A stretch of DNA of 64,000 bases from Agmasoma carcini (nom. nud.) (lineage: Eukaryota; Microsporidia; Thelohaniidae), in the NCBI GenBank assembly GCA_029232285.1, contig JAOXFI010000014.1, positions 38,258-102,257 on the forward strand, in the 5' to 3' direction. The translations under genes and the position numbers were made by a program. Under the pieces are notes generated by a model that saw nothing but the letters and a program-made list of their open reading frames with translations, was not told the DNA's origin and searched no databases. How positions within the stretch are numbered: position 1 is the first letter of the stretch; each line of letters starts with the position of its first letter. Shown here one piece after another: positions 1 through 9,490 of this stretch.

Positions 1-716
1 TTTATGATGAAATACACAATAAATTACTAGCTTTAGGTGCTAAAGTAGGTAACGAGACAGATTTAACTACAACACATTTTATAACGACCAATAATCCCAA
101 AACAAAGAAAAATTCATATATAAGTGCTTCAAAGTTTTGGGTTGATGATTGTTTATCAATGTTGAAGAAGACGGATAACTTTTTTGATAAGAGAGATGGG
201 ATGGTACCTGAATTTCAGTTCTCTAATATAAGTGAAGACTATAAAACTAAAATTAAAAAGAGACTTGATGATCTTAATGTTAAATATTATGATACTGAGA
301 ATTTTAAGAATGCGATTCTTGTTATGGAGAGATTTACGTTATCACAGAAGTTCTTTTTTGCTCTTGTTAGTGGTAAATTAATTATAAAGCCAGATTTTAT
401 CAATATATTTGAAAATCAAACAAATTTTGATTTTATTGAATTTGAGTGGAAGGGTGATAGTGATAAGCTAAGGTCCATTAAGAAATGGAGAGAGTATATA
501 TTAAAGACTGGTAGAAAGCCTTTTAGTGGATGGAGGGTGAAATTATATTTATCAGATAGAAAGAGACTAGATTTTGAGAAGTTAATTGAATGTGGAGGAG
601 GAATAATTACTGATGCAGGTGCCTCCCATGTATTTGTTGATAAAGAATATAAATCAAAGGTTATTGAAAAGAAGTATTATAGCACTGATTATCTATTCTC
701 ATATCTATTCAAATAA
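1..716 (+). CDS. Multi-BRCT protein, TopBP1/Dpb11/Rad4-like (5' end outside window)
   Basis: The reading frame is open from the left edge, so the gene begins before the window; the first in-window ATG (159) is internal. About 237 residues are visible. Near in-window residue 46 is the sequence FWVDDCL, the W-x-x-[DC]-C signature ending a BRCT repeat. A weaker BRCT-like block follows, and the last 65 residues (GWRVKLYLSD ... GGGIITDAGASHVFVD) form another BRCT with the usual GG turn. Tandem BRCT repeats with no catalytic domain fit the TopBP1/Dpb11/Rad4 family, which binds phosphorylated replication and checkpoint proteins and activates ATR/Mec1. An ATR-like kinase lies 27 kb downstream. BRCT is clear; the exact family is inference because the N-terminus is missing. 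Other BRCT proteins (Rtt107, PTIP, ECT2-like) remain possible. Confidence 0.7.
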   Translation, partial: YDEIHNKLLALGAKVGNETDLTTTHFITTNNPKTKKNSYISASKFWVDDCLSMLKKTDNFFDKRDGMVPEFQFSNISEDYKTKIKKRLDDLNVKYYDTENFKNAILVMERFTLSQKFFFALVSGKLIIKPDFINIFENQTNFDFIEFEWKGDSDKLRSIKKWREYILKTGRKPFSGWRVKLYLSDRKRLDFEKLIECGGGIITDAGASHVFVDKEYKSKVIEKKYYSTDYLFSYLFK

Positions 717-756
717 AAAATATAAAATTGTAATAAATATATGATATTAGATAGTG

Positions 757-846
757 TAGTTAGTCAGTCAGATTATTCAGTTAGATTAGTTAGTCAGTTA
801 GATTAGTTAGTTAGTTAGATTAGTTAGTCAAGTATATTAGTCAGAT
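757..846. repeat. TTAG/TCAG simple repeat
   Basis: Imperfect array of TTAG and TCAG tetramers between the convergent BRCT gene and the gene at 937. It is the first of many private tetramer arrays in the window. Confidence 0.85.
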
Positions 847-936
847 TTATTATTATTTGAAATTTATAGATTTAATAAGTAAAATAAGCTAAATATATTA
901 AAATAAAAAAATACATTAAAATTTATTTATAAAAGC

Positions 937-1218
937 TCAAACATTCTTAAAATAGTCATCAAAACCACCCTCAATAGGTTTTTCATTGTATGTTTTCTTA
1001 GATAATTCTTTATATTTCAGTTTTATAAGATTTCTATGAATATCCAAAATATTTTCTGTAATTTCTATCATTCTTCTTTTAGAGTAAACAAGGCTGTGTA
1101 TCTCTTTGAATTTAGAGTCATTTGTCCTTCTTAGCAACGTACATAGCTCAATGAAAGACTCTATGATGTTCTCTAATGAATCATTTATCTTTTTCTTTAT
1201 GTCAACACTTCTCTCCAT
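937..1218 (-). CDS. Small helical protein, possibly Mediator subunit 22-like
   Basis: 93 residues, predicted to be almost entirely helical, with alternating hydrophobic and charged positions through residues 5-75. The start is supported by an AAAATTTTC run directly before the ATG on the coding strand, the same context as other genes here. Length and the pattern of two amphipathic helices resemble Med22/Srb6 of the Mediator head, but similarity by eye is weak and no diagnostic residue exists. It sits convergent to the BRCT gene and divergent from the gene at 1511. It is safest to treat it as a real small gene of uncertain function. Confidence 0.5.
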   Translation of the reverse strand: MERSVDIKKKINDSLENIIESFIELCTLLRRTNDSKFKEIHSLVYSKRRMIEITENILDIHRNLIKLKYKELSKKTYNEKPIEGGFDDYFKNV

Positions 1219-1279
1219 GAAAATTTTATATTAAGGATACAAAATTTAAAAAATAGGAAAAAATATGAAATTGATAGAT

Positions 1280-1440
1280 ATTAGTTATATTGTATATGTT
1301 AGTTAGTTATATAGTATATGTTAGTTAGTTAATATGTTAGTTAGTTATATAGTATATGTTAGTTAATATATAATATTATAGTCAGTTAATATTATAATTA
1401 GTTAATATATAATATTATAGTCAGTTAATATGTTAGTCAG
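1280..1440. repeat. TTAGTTAG/ATATAGTATATG tandem repeat
   Basis: Imperfect array alternating TTAGTTAG with ATATAGTATATG or TATAATATTATAG. It lies between the divergent starts of the genes at 1218 and 1511, so it occupies their shared upstream region. Confidence 0.8.
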
Positions 1441-1510
1441 TTTATGTTTGTTAATCCTTATTTACCTTTTAAATATCAATATTTTTCATTTTTTAAAATT
1501 TTTAACCATC

Positions 1511-2158
1511 ATGAACAAAAATTTTTCATTTAAGTCTCTTTTACCTTTATATGAGAAAATAAAAGACAAAAAAGTGTTTCATATTCAAATATTTTCACTG
1601 GAAAGTGTTGAAATGCTTGAAAATTATCTTAAATATAAGAAAATTGAATATAGAAAGAGTTTTAGTTCAAATATCAAAGAAGGTAAGTTAAATTTGGTTT
1701 TAATGGATAAAGATAACACTAAGAGTAAGTTTGATATGCCTAGAACATCAACAATCCTCTACTCTAACACCTTTGATAGAAGATTTGAGCCACTTAGTTT
1801 TAAACTTACACAATCTGAAAAATTAAAATTTGATAAAAGATCAAAAATATTTAAAAATCTGTCAATATCAAGTCTAAGTAGAAAGTTTGACTTTTGTGAG
1901 TATACAGCTAATTTAAAATACAGTCAAAGTGTTATAATATTTGCTATGATTCGTTATAAGAGCATAGAAGATATTTGTAGTGAAGTAGCTAACATAGATG
2001 AAAGTCTTAATAATAGATTTTTTATTAAAATGGATCTAAATTATTTATTAAAGATAAAAATAATAGCCAAGAGTGGTAATTCATATAGATTTAATGTATG
2101 TACAGAAACTATAAAGGTTATTTGTAAAAATATAGGTTTTGATAAAGTTTTGAGTTAG
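1511..2158 (+). CDS. Hypothetical protein
   Basis: 215 residues from the ATG at 1511. That ATG is chosen over an in-frame one at 1430 because 1511 is preceded by the AAAATTTTTAACCATC context typical of this genome, while 1430 lies inside the repeat array. The protein is Lys/Ser/Asn-rich. Its last ~80 residues (from about VIIFAMIRYKSIEDIC) look helical and could be a winged-helix fold, but I do not recognise a family. No signal peptide or membrane segment remains once the upstream extension is removed. Confidence 0.6.
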   Translation: MNKNFSFKSLLPLYEKIKDKKVFHIQIFSLESVEMLENYLKYKKIEYRKSFSSNIKEGKLNLVLMDKDNTKSKFDMPRTSTILYSNTFDRRFEPLSFKLTQSEKLKFDKRSKIFKNLSISSLSRKFDFCEYTANLKYSQSVIIFAMIRYKSIEDICSEVANIDESLNNRFFIKMDLNYLLKIKIIAKSGNSYRFNVCTETIKVICKNIGFDKVLS

Positions 2159-2217
2159 AAATAAAGATATTGAAAATTGTTAAATTCATAGTTAGTTAGT
2201 TAAAAACTTAATAATAT

Positions 2218-2240
2218 AAAATTTCAGTACTGTTTGGATT
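2218..2240 (+). repeat. Left inverted repeat of a ~2.56-kb unit
   Basis: The word TACTGTTTGGATT preceded by AAATTTcAG is found again in inverted orientation at 4758-4780, with one indel and one mismatch over about 23 bp. The pair brackets the whole gene-free block between the gene ending at 2158 and GlyRS, which suggests the ends of a decayed DNA transposon with a Merlin relic inside. Confidence 0.5.
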
Positions 2241-3138
2241 TGAGATCTCATAAAAGTATCCGTAGACTATGAGGTGTACACCGGTAGGATTATTTGAAAA
2301 AAACCAGTTAATATACATTTGAATTATTATTGTTAACCTTATGTTATTAATTGAGTTTATCTAATCTAATTATAATAAATTATCACCTTTGAATCAATTT
2401 AATTTCGAAACAGTGTATACACCGATAAATGATGCTCTGCTCCTATTTATTTTATTTTAGTGCCTTCTTAGGTGGAATTGAGAAAGACACTAAACACTTT
2501 ATATATTATTTAGAAAAGGAGTACAAGTTATAATCCTTCTTATGATTTTGTGAAACCGTTTCTGGTGTTTTTCTTTTATAAAATGAATTTATAGCCAATA
2601 TTTTATTTAATAGTAATAGATATTAAGCCATATTTATTTCAATAAAATACCTTGTTTTTTATATCTTGTAAGAATACAATGAAAACATTTTTTTAACCTT
2701 ATCGGTGAATAAAATCTAAAGAAACTGAAAAATGTGTGATGTTACACCTCTTATTTATAAGCAACCTTAATATGAAGTCATTCAAGAATTCTATATCACT
2801 TAGGTATGTGACTAGTTAGAAATTTGGCTGTGTAATACACACGCCATTATCAGAGAAAATAATCGATCATCTTTAACATCTCTCTGAATTATAGGAATTA
2901 ATGTTTATTCTTTAAGATAAAAATACATACTGCCGTGACTCGCTCTTATGGGTTGTCTCATAAGGCGTTGGATGTAAATGAATTCGATATCAACTGATTT
3001 ATTATCTTTATATCGCAGAGTTGCGTTTATTTCTGCTTCTTGAGTTTCTAGTTCTCCATTGAACGATGATTTAAAATTTACAAATAAATTTATATTTTTT
3101 TTAAGTAACTGCGTAATATCTCATTTTTGCCAGCTAGG
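2241..3138. other. Gene-free stretch, decayed sequence
   Basis: No intact ORF. On the minus strand, fragments just below 3090 (about NGELETQEAEINATLRYKD) look like a broken coding region continuing from the one above it. Two similar words, GGTGTACACCGG near 2270 and GTGTATACACCG near 2412, are near-palindromic. Best read as old mobile-element sequence. Confidence 0.4.
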
Positions 3139-3332
3139 AACACTAGCGGGCTCATGTCTGATTCAAGGGACTTTTGAAAATTCTTAGACCCCCCCTGGAG
3201 AAAAAAATTTATTATATTAAAAGAGTAAATGGTACGAAATTCTTTATCATAAGAATCACAGCTCATTAATACCAATAAAAATTCAATTAGTTGGTAAAAT
3301 TCATCATTTTTAATACATTTTGATCGAGACAA
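3090..3332 (-). pseudogene. Open fragment next to Merlin relic, ankyrin-like
   Basis: 80 residues open on the minus strand. The segment SPLVFLAGKNEILRSYLKK resembles half an ankyrin repeat (x-PL-x-x-A-x-x-x-x-x-x-I-x-x-x-L), and its N-terminal part follows the Merlin C-terminal remnant without a stop. It is probably the read-through end of the transposase pseudogene, or a captured ankyrin fragment. Not supported as a functional gene: there is no start context. Confidence 0.3.
3138..3180 (+). repeat. Left member of inverted repeat around Merlin relic
   Basis: Contains CACTAGCGGG and then CAAGGGACTTTTG. The reverse complement of 4121-4163 carries the same two blocks (GCTAGTGGG, CAAGGGACTTTTG) at the same spacing. 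Good candidate terminal inverted repeat of a ~1.03-kb element. Confidence 0.55.
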
Positions 3333-3860
3333 AATATAATAAATAGTTTGCGTGTGTACACTTGTATCATGAGGGTTGAGAAAATTATATAAATGATTGA
3401 TGGTCTTATGTTCAGATCTATCATTTTTTTCATAAGCACCCTATTCATCTGTTATTATAATGCTATCTTCTTTTATATTATTTATAATAATTCTTTCTAT
3501 TGTCCACCAGTTCAAAATCAATTTTTAACTCTACCCTGTTGTAAAAAACTTTCGTCTATTTCTATTATTTTTATTTGTAAAAAGAAGTGCATCAAACCAT
3601 CTCTAAACACCCCTTGCCATATTTGCATTGTCTTTCTGTTGACATTTAGTTGTGATTGTATGTCTGTCCGAGGTATATCAAGGTTAATTCTATAAATAAT
3701 TTTCAATAATATTTTAAGGTTAATTTTACTTGAAAAAATAGCTTTTGTTTTTATACTTATCTTATTATGACATTTCCTGCACCCCAAACATACTTTTCAG
3801 CATTGCTGCTGTCATTAATTAGGACGTGAACGTTTAGCGCATTGAATAATTTATGGTATT
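3300..3860 (-). pseudogene. Degenerate Merlin (ISXO2/IS1595-like) transposase
   Basis: The minus-strand translation shows the family in order, with frameshifts and stops. The Cys/aromatic N-terminal part (about EKYVWGCRKCHNKISIKTK) is followed by a helical region and by the first catalytic motif EIDES, in the open fragment 3518-3787. Below that, out of frame, come a block around IITDE (second catalytic Asp), H-KTINHLYNFLNP and HTQTI, which match the TVNHS-x-x-FV-x-P and VHTQ-x-IE motifs of ISXO2-like DDE transposases. The element is dead. The inverted repeats at 3138-3180 and 4121-4163 probably mark its ends. Confidence 0.75.
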
Positions 3861-4120
3861 TTTAATTAATCAAATTCGACCATAAAAATAACATACTTTT
3901 CAGCATTACCTAATCTTTACTATAAAAGATCTTCATGCATTTAAATAATTAATCAGAGGATAACACCGATGATAGATTTATAATGTTATGATTGTGTCTT
4001 GTTCTTACCATGGTTTTAAATAGATAAAATAATTTTTGTATTAAAATATATTAGAAACCAACTATATTATAAATAAAACTTTAAAATAAAAATTTAGTTA
4101 TAAAATATTAACTAATTTTT

Positions 4121-4163
4121 TACAAAAGTCCCTTGAAACGAACATGACCCACTAGCGTTGTGT
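4121..4163 (-). repeat. Right member of inverted repeat around Merlin relic
   Basis: Inverted partner of 3138-3180 (shared CAAGGGACTTTTG and CTAGyGGG blocks). See that entry. Confidence 0.55.
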
Positions 4164-4757
4164 CATCGAATTACCTCATGACAATACAGTCATTCCTTTT
4201 AATCAAATCAAACACTCAAAACCAACCCTTATCCACATATTTTCTATATCGTCTGATGTGGAATTGTTATTAACTGTTCGGAATTGGTTATCTCCTTGCA
4301 ACAGACGACCCATGTTACCTTTTTTCCACAATTCAAAACTTCTAAATATTTACAGATAATATTACTTCTACGGACAGTTAATTGATGTACCGTTTTATGT
4401 ATGTATCTCTGTTGTGAAACAAGTGTCAATAGTAAAACTTGACAAATTGTAATCGTAAATCTCTTATGTTGCTTAAATTCTTAAAATTGATTGTTTTTGG
4501 GTAAAACACGTGAAAAATAACTTTTTCAATCTATTTTACTGCATCTCAGTATTTACAGAATTCCTTTTTCTCTTTACCTATCTAACTACCCTTCATAATG
4601 CTGTAACTTCTTTCTTCGGATAATAACCCCTCTCTTATCAATAATTTATAAAATATAAAACTCATTTTTAATTATTTTAATATCAATATTGAATATCATA
4701 TTTTACTCTGTATATATATATTGTTACGTTAGCTTTATCATTTTATATTAAGATAAC
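4164..4757. other. Gene-free stretch
   Basis: Contains a 61-codon minus-strand open fragment (4244-4429) without start context or recognisable motif; otherwise AT-rich sequence. Nothing functional is supported here. Confidence 0.4.
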
Positions 4758-4780
4758 AATCCAAACAGTACCTAAAATTT
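4758..4780 (-). repeat. Right inverted repeat of the ~2.56-kb unit
   Basis: Inverted partner of 2218-2240, ending 20 bp from the GlyRS stop codon. Confidence 0.5.
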
Positions 4781-4799
4781 TGTTTAATATTTCAATTAA

Positions 4800-6635
4800 T
4801 TAATTTATTAAAAAATTTGAATAATCTTTCCATTTCTTAGTCTCATCAACCATCGATCTAATTATAGAAGGAACATCATCCACTGCTACTCTGATTTGCT
4901 GTTGTGAATCTCTCTCTCGAATAGTTACTGAAGAATCTTCAAAATATTTATCATCAAATGTAATAAAAAAGGGTATTCCTAACTCATCATGACTATAATA
5001 CGTCCTTCCAATCGATATATTCCTCTTATTCTCCTTAAAACTTATATTATTACACTTAAGCTTAGATTTTAACAATAAAATATGTTCAGAATATTTTTTA
5101 TCAATTCTAACTGATGTTATACCACAATGGAAATAACAAACTTTTGGACTCAAAGAAAGCAAATTTCTTTCATTTGACATAACAAAGCTTTGCTCTACAA
5201 GACAAAACAAAATACGTGAAATACCAAATGATGGCTCAATTACATGCGGTACAAAAGTATCAAACACCTTCTCTTCAACTACTTTACACTTAAAAGCCTC
5301 ACCTTCGTAATCAACATCAATTATTCCACCATTTTCATTATTTTCAATGTAATCCTCAGAAAATGTGCTTATGTAATTTTTAAAACCAACAAACCTTCCC
5401 TTCAATTTTTTCCCTATTGATCCATCAGCAACAACCCTCTTAACCATCCTAAAGGTCTCCTTATTCATAGATAGCTTAATACTGCTAGAATGACAACTAA
5501 GATCATAAGTTCCTCTATTAGCTACACCAGCACATTCAACCCATCCAATGGTTGTTAATAGTTCAACATCCCAACAATCACTAGCATAATGAGCCATCTC
5601 TGTGTTATAATGCTGTCTAAACCTCATATTCTCTCTTTTAACACCAATATCTAACAAGAAAAGACAAGCCTTACCTAAAAAGTAACAAATAGCTTCAGAT
5701 TTGATGATTTTGGTATTAAAAGCTTCTCCTATTGTAATTTTATGTGTTTTATCATCATTACTTAATAAATCAACTTTAATATCTTTAACTTCATCAAATC
5801 TAGGATGTTCTCCCTCATATGAAAAATATTCCAATTCGGCCTGTTCAAACTCTTTAGAACGCAACATTCCACCCCTAGCACTGATTTCATTCCTATAACT
5901 CTTACCAATAGCTAAAGTGGCGAAAGGTAGCTTTCCATAGTTCAATTCTAAAAAATTTTTAAAATTAGTAAAATGACACTGTGCAATCTCTGGTCGTAAA
6001 AATTGTGTATCATTGAGTTTAAAAATAAGATTGAAATCCTTTGAAGGTAAAAATCTACCAGAAGGACCCCATAAGTTGTATAAATCAACTACAGAATCAA
6101 TTTCTTGCTTGGTTAAGTCATTTACGCTTTTAATTTCATATTTTATCACTTTTAAAATATCATTTACCTCACCCTCTGTAAGCTGCTGACATTCGTTAAT
6201 ATTTAAAATATTTAACTTTTGGCATAGTTCATCAATTTCTATAGACTTTTTCGAAGGTTTGCATTTAAATATTTCTGATTTTAATTTATGAATGGTTTCT
6301 TTATCATCAGTAGAAGGTACATATACTTTCTCACCTATTTTCTCCTCTAAATAGTGATCAGCCCTAAATATATTTTCTTTATCAGTAATAATTATATCAC
6401 AAAACTTATCTACATGGCCAGAATTCTTAAGAACGTCATATGGTAGTACATTACTAGGTTCGAACTCAAATACATCCTCTTCAAGGAAGTATTGCTTAAA
6501 TATAAGCACTATATTGTCTTTTATTGCTTTCATAGGTGGTCCAATATCTAAAAACCCATTTTGAGGTGGATACCCGACAGGCTTAACAAAGAAACGTTTC
6601 TTAAAGATTTCATCTATCTTAGGTTTGCTTTCCAT
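4800..6635 (-). CDS. GRS1: Glycyl-tRNA synthetase
   Basis: Class II aminoacyl-tRNA synthetase charging tRNA-Gly in the cytosol. The 611 residues include the family start GYPPQNGFLDIGP (motif 1 region), LRPEIAQ (~residue 215), motif 2 SYRNEISARGGMLRSKEF (~residues 243-260) with its Arg, and motif 3 EPSFGISR (~residues 463-470). The anticodon-binding domain follows, with SIGRTYYSHDELGIPF near the C-terminus. It is slightly shorter than yeast Grs1 and has no WHEP domain or targeting peptide, as expected for an organism without mitochondrial translation. The ATG is preceded on the coding strand by AAATTTCC. It shares a repeat-filled upstream region with the divergent gene at 7218. Confidence 0.95.
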   Translation of the reverse strand: MESKPKIDEIFKKRFFVKPVGYPPQNGFLDIGPPMKAIKDNIVLIFKQYFLEEDVFEFEPSNVLPYDVLKNSGHVDKFCDIIITDKENIFRADHYLEEKIGEKVYVPSTDDKETIHKLKSEIFKCKPSKKSIEIDELCQKLNILNINECQQLTEGEVNDILKVIKYEIKSVNDLTKQEIDSVVDLYNLWGPSGRFLPSKDFNLIFKLNDTQFLRPEIAQCHFTNFKNFLELNYGKLPFATLAIGKSYRNEISARGGMLRSKEFEQAELEYFSYEGEHPRFDEVKDIKVDLLSNDDKTHKITIGEAFNTKIIKSEAICYFLGKACLFLLDIGVKRENMRFRQHYNTEMAHYASDCWDVELLTTIGWVECAGVANRGTYDLSCHSSSIKLSMNKETFRMVKRVVADGSIGKKLKGRFVGFKNYISTFSEDYIENNENGGIIDVDYEGEAFKCKVVEEKVFDTFVPHVIEPSFGISRILFCLVEQSFVMSNERNLLSLSPKVCYFHCGITSVRIDKKYSEHILLLKSKLKCNNISFKENKRNISIGRTYYSHDELGIPFFITFDDKYFEDSSVTIRERDSQQQIRVAVDDVPSIIRSMVDETKKWKDYSNFLIN

Positions 6636-6780
6636 GGAAATTTTTTTTAAATTTTAAAAAATAATCTAAGCTATAAAAATAAATTTATATTTTACTTATA
6701 AAGAACATAATGTGACGTTTTAACTAATATTTATATAGATATAGCTACCATTAGACAAATATATAATCATATTTAATAAT

Positions 6781-7145
6781 CTAGGTGACTAACTAATCTA
6801 ACTAACTAACTAACTAACTAAACTAACTAACTGACTGACTAACTAATCTGACTGACTAACTGACTAACTGACTGACTAACTAAACTAACTAACTAACTAA
6901 TCTGACTAACTAATCTGACTAACTAACTGACTGACTGACTAACTGACTAACTAATCTGACTGACTAACTAACTAAACTAACTAACTAATCTAGGTGACTA
7001 ACTAGACTAACTAACTAACTAACTAAACTAACTAACTAACTAATCTGACTGACTAACTAATCTAACTGACTAACTAACTAATCTAACTGACTGACTAACT
7101 GACTAACTAACTAATCTGACTGACTAACTAACTAAACTAACTAAT
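6781..7145. repeat. CTAA/CTGA tetramer array
   Basis: About 365 bp of CTAA, CTGA and occasional CTAAT units (TTAG/TCAG on the other strand), the longest tetramer array in the window. It fills the space between the divergent starts of GlyRS and the gene at 7218. Unlike a telomere it lacks the fifth base of TTAGG. Confidence 0.95.
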
Positions 7146-7217
7146 AAATTATTTATTTACAATATTATTTTCTTTTAACTTCTAAAAATTTTTAGTTTTT
7201 TCCTTAAGCCTTATAAG

Positions 7218-8006
7218 ATGACATACAATAAAAACCTACTTATAGTGCTTAAACTCAAGAATAGAATATTAATATATAAAAACAAATGTATATTCTTTAT
7301 AGATCATCCATTAAAACTTTATAACAACCTAAAAAGCTTTAAATTCAAAACCAATTCTAAAATTCTTAGAATTCTTAAAAAACCTAATAAAATATTAAAA
7401 GAGGATGGAAATCAAAAGATAAATTTATTGATTATGAATTTTATACAAAATGGAGTCAATGAAACATTTGAAGAATTTTATATATTTTTAAGAAAACAAA
7501 GCACAACTAAATTACAGCAAATACTGATTAAAGCTTTGAAATTGGATAAAGAAACGTATTTGGAATTGGTTAAGAATGATTTAAATGCCTTTATTGAGCT
7601 TGAAAGACTTTTTAATATGAATTTATCAGAATATTTTAATATTAATCATATAAATTTAGGATATGCTAATTATATAGGTATAAGGGAGAGAGAAGATAAT
7701 ATAAATCATCAAAGGGCGTTTAATAGTGCAAATATTGAATATTGTAATAATATTTCTAGGTTTAAAGCTATGTATGATGAGTTTCTAGTTAATGTTCTAG
7801 AAAAAGACAAATATAGAAAAATTTACAATTTCAATATAAACAAATTTTATCCAGAAATTCAACTTGTAAATGATTTTACAGTGTCTCAAATTGATATGAC
7901 AATGTTTGATCATGCATTACTGGATATTAAATATGAAACTGACAATGAACGTGCTGTTTTACGGGTGATACAACAAAAAATTGATGAATTTCATTTTGAA
8001 AATTAA
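7218..8006 (+). CDS. Hypothetical protein
   Basis: 262 residues, Asn/Lys/Ile-rich and mainly helical from residue 70 on; no signal peptide or clear membrane segment. The ATG lies about 20 bp after an AAAAATTTTTAG run. I recognise no domain. The first ~45 residues (LLIVLKLKNRILIYKNKCIFFIDH) look like a short beta-rich element. Divergent from GlyRS and upstream of a transposon relic on the other strand. Confidence 0.6.
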   Translation: MTYNKNLLIVLKLKNRILIYKNKCIFFIDHPLKLYNNLKSFKFKTNSKILRILKKPNKILKEDGNQKINLLIMNFIQNGVNETFEEFYIFLRKQSTTKLQQILIKALKLDKETYLELVKNDLNAFIELERLFNMNLSEYFNINHINLGYANYIGIREREDNINHQRAFNSANIEYCNNISRFKAMYDEFLVNVLEKDKYRKIYNFNINKFYPEIQLVNDFTVSQIDMTMFDHALLDIKYETDNERAVLRVIQQKIDEFHFEN

Positions 8007-8120
8007 ATAAAAATATGAATTTAATGTTGTGTTTATGAATAAAATCAAGTATTAAAATATGTCAAATCAATATTGTACTATAATAACCCATCTTAAGATA
8101 TTCAATTAGTCAAAAATTAA

Positions 8121-8251
8121 AAATAATTATAGATTATTAATAAAAAGCAAACAAATTAAATCACTAAGTATAATCATAGCAAAATCTATAAAATAATTAT
8201 AGATTATTAAGAAAAAGCAAACAAATTATATCATTAAGTATAATCATAATG
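8121..8251. repeat. 70-bp tandem duplication
   Basis: A 70-bp unit starting AAATAATTATAGATTATTAA is present at 8121 and again, slightly diverged, at 8191. Confidence 0.85.
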
Positions 8252-8389
8252 TGTTATTATAATATAAAATCAACCAAAATTATTTATATATACAATATTA
8301 TAGTATGGAATCTATCAAAAGTTTAATTCAAATAAAAGCATACATAATATAATATTTATTTATAAAAATTATATTAATTGAAAGTGAGT

Positions 8390-9350
8390 GCTTATTCATA
8401 AATTCACACAACGCAAATCTTCTAAAAAGATATAAACATATTCTCACTGTCTAATCTCAGAATCCTCCAACATAAGTAATCAAGATGTGATTAGAAGGTT
8501 TGTGTTTAACTCCTTTCGTTTTTTTTAATATTCTTATCTTAGACTCAAGCCATGAACGTTCAACACCTTGAGTATGCGACCTGTAATTGGATCAACATAA
8601 TTAAGTTAATGATTTACAGTTTCATGCCGATTCCCATCAAACTTAAACATCTATATATTCATCAGAGTGGATTAAAGAGCCTAATTCAACTTCTTTATTG
8701 ATTATTTTAAGCACGGCTTTCTATCCAAAAATATCTACAATCATTATCTTGATTAAGACCAAAACCCATTTCCCATCAATTCTATGCCCATGGTTCCTAT
8801 TGTTGAAAACTTCTACAGTTTGATCCTCATATAAACTCAGACTATCACTCGAAAGCATTTTTCTTCTATTATATTCTTTCGACCAAAAAATTTGGCATCA
8901 TAAATCTGTATTGATTTTCAATCGATCCAATCATTTTCCTTGATGATCACACGATACTATTTTTGAGAGGACTTTTCTACACATTTTAATCTTTCGTGAC
9001 AGTATTTGATGACCTTCTCTACTACGTTTGAGATTGATATCTCCAATATATAAATATATTATTTACAAGATTTTACACGAGTTAAGCTAACATTTAACAT
9101 CAGTAAAGCAAAAAACTAGACCTTTTACATATTAAACGTGTTGCCTGGCAGCCTTTTTTTAGGGCATCTCAGTACTGATATTGAATTTCTTTTTCTATAT
9201 TTTTTAGTATTTTCTTTCATTATTGAACCACATTTGTGGCAAGGAGATGCATCACCAAGTGTATCTAGAAGGTCATGTTCTCTTAGAAAACTAACAGCAT
9301 CTTCTTCTGTACATATTATAGTATTAAAACATTGTTTTATGTTATTTATT
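8390..9350 (-). pseudogene. Degenerate Merlin (ISXO2/IS1595-like) transposase
   Basis: In three minus-strand frames the family order can be followed. Near 9340-9150 is an N-terminal zinc-binding part, about DAVSFLREHDLLDTL then CHKCGSIM. Lower down are VEVFNNRNHGHRIDGKWVLV, IHSDEYIDV (second catalytic region) and SHTQGVERSWLESKIRIL, the HTQ-x-VE-x-SW-x-x-K signature. Stops and frameshifts throughout show it is long dead. It lies between the hypothetical gene at 7218 and condensin. Confidence 0.75.
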
Positions 9351-9490
9351 TTCGAATTTTAAATAAAAATTTATAGTCAATTTTGGTAAACCATGTAAAA
9401 AAAGGTTTGCCGGATAGACCATAGACCGCATACTATAATAGAATCAATCATAATTATTTCACTATTTATAAAAAAATTCAAATACATTTT

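Noticed and set aside
1430..1510. Upstream 27-codon extension with a hydrophobic stretch (possible signal peptide)
   Set aside because: It starts in a TTAG repeat array and lacks the AAAATTTT context, which lies before the ATG at 1511.
3393..3695. 100-aa Cys-rich plus-strand ORF
   Set aside because: Antisense to the Merlin relic with EIDES on the other strand; no start signal.
6781..7145. Interstitial telomere
   Set aside because: The CTAA/CTGA tetramers lack the 5-bp TTAGG-type unit, the array lies between two active genes and has no polarity change; it is an ordinary microsatellite.
9138..9362. 74-aa plus-strand ORF
   Set aside because: The opposite strand encodes the zinc-binding N-terminal remnant of a Merlin transposase; the plus ORF is a shadow.
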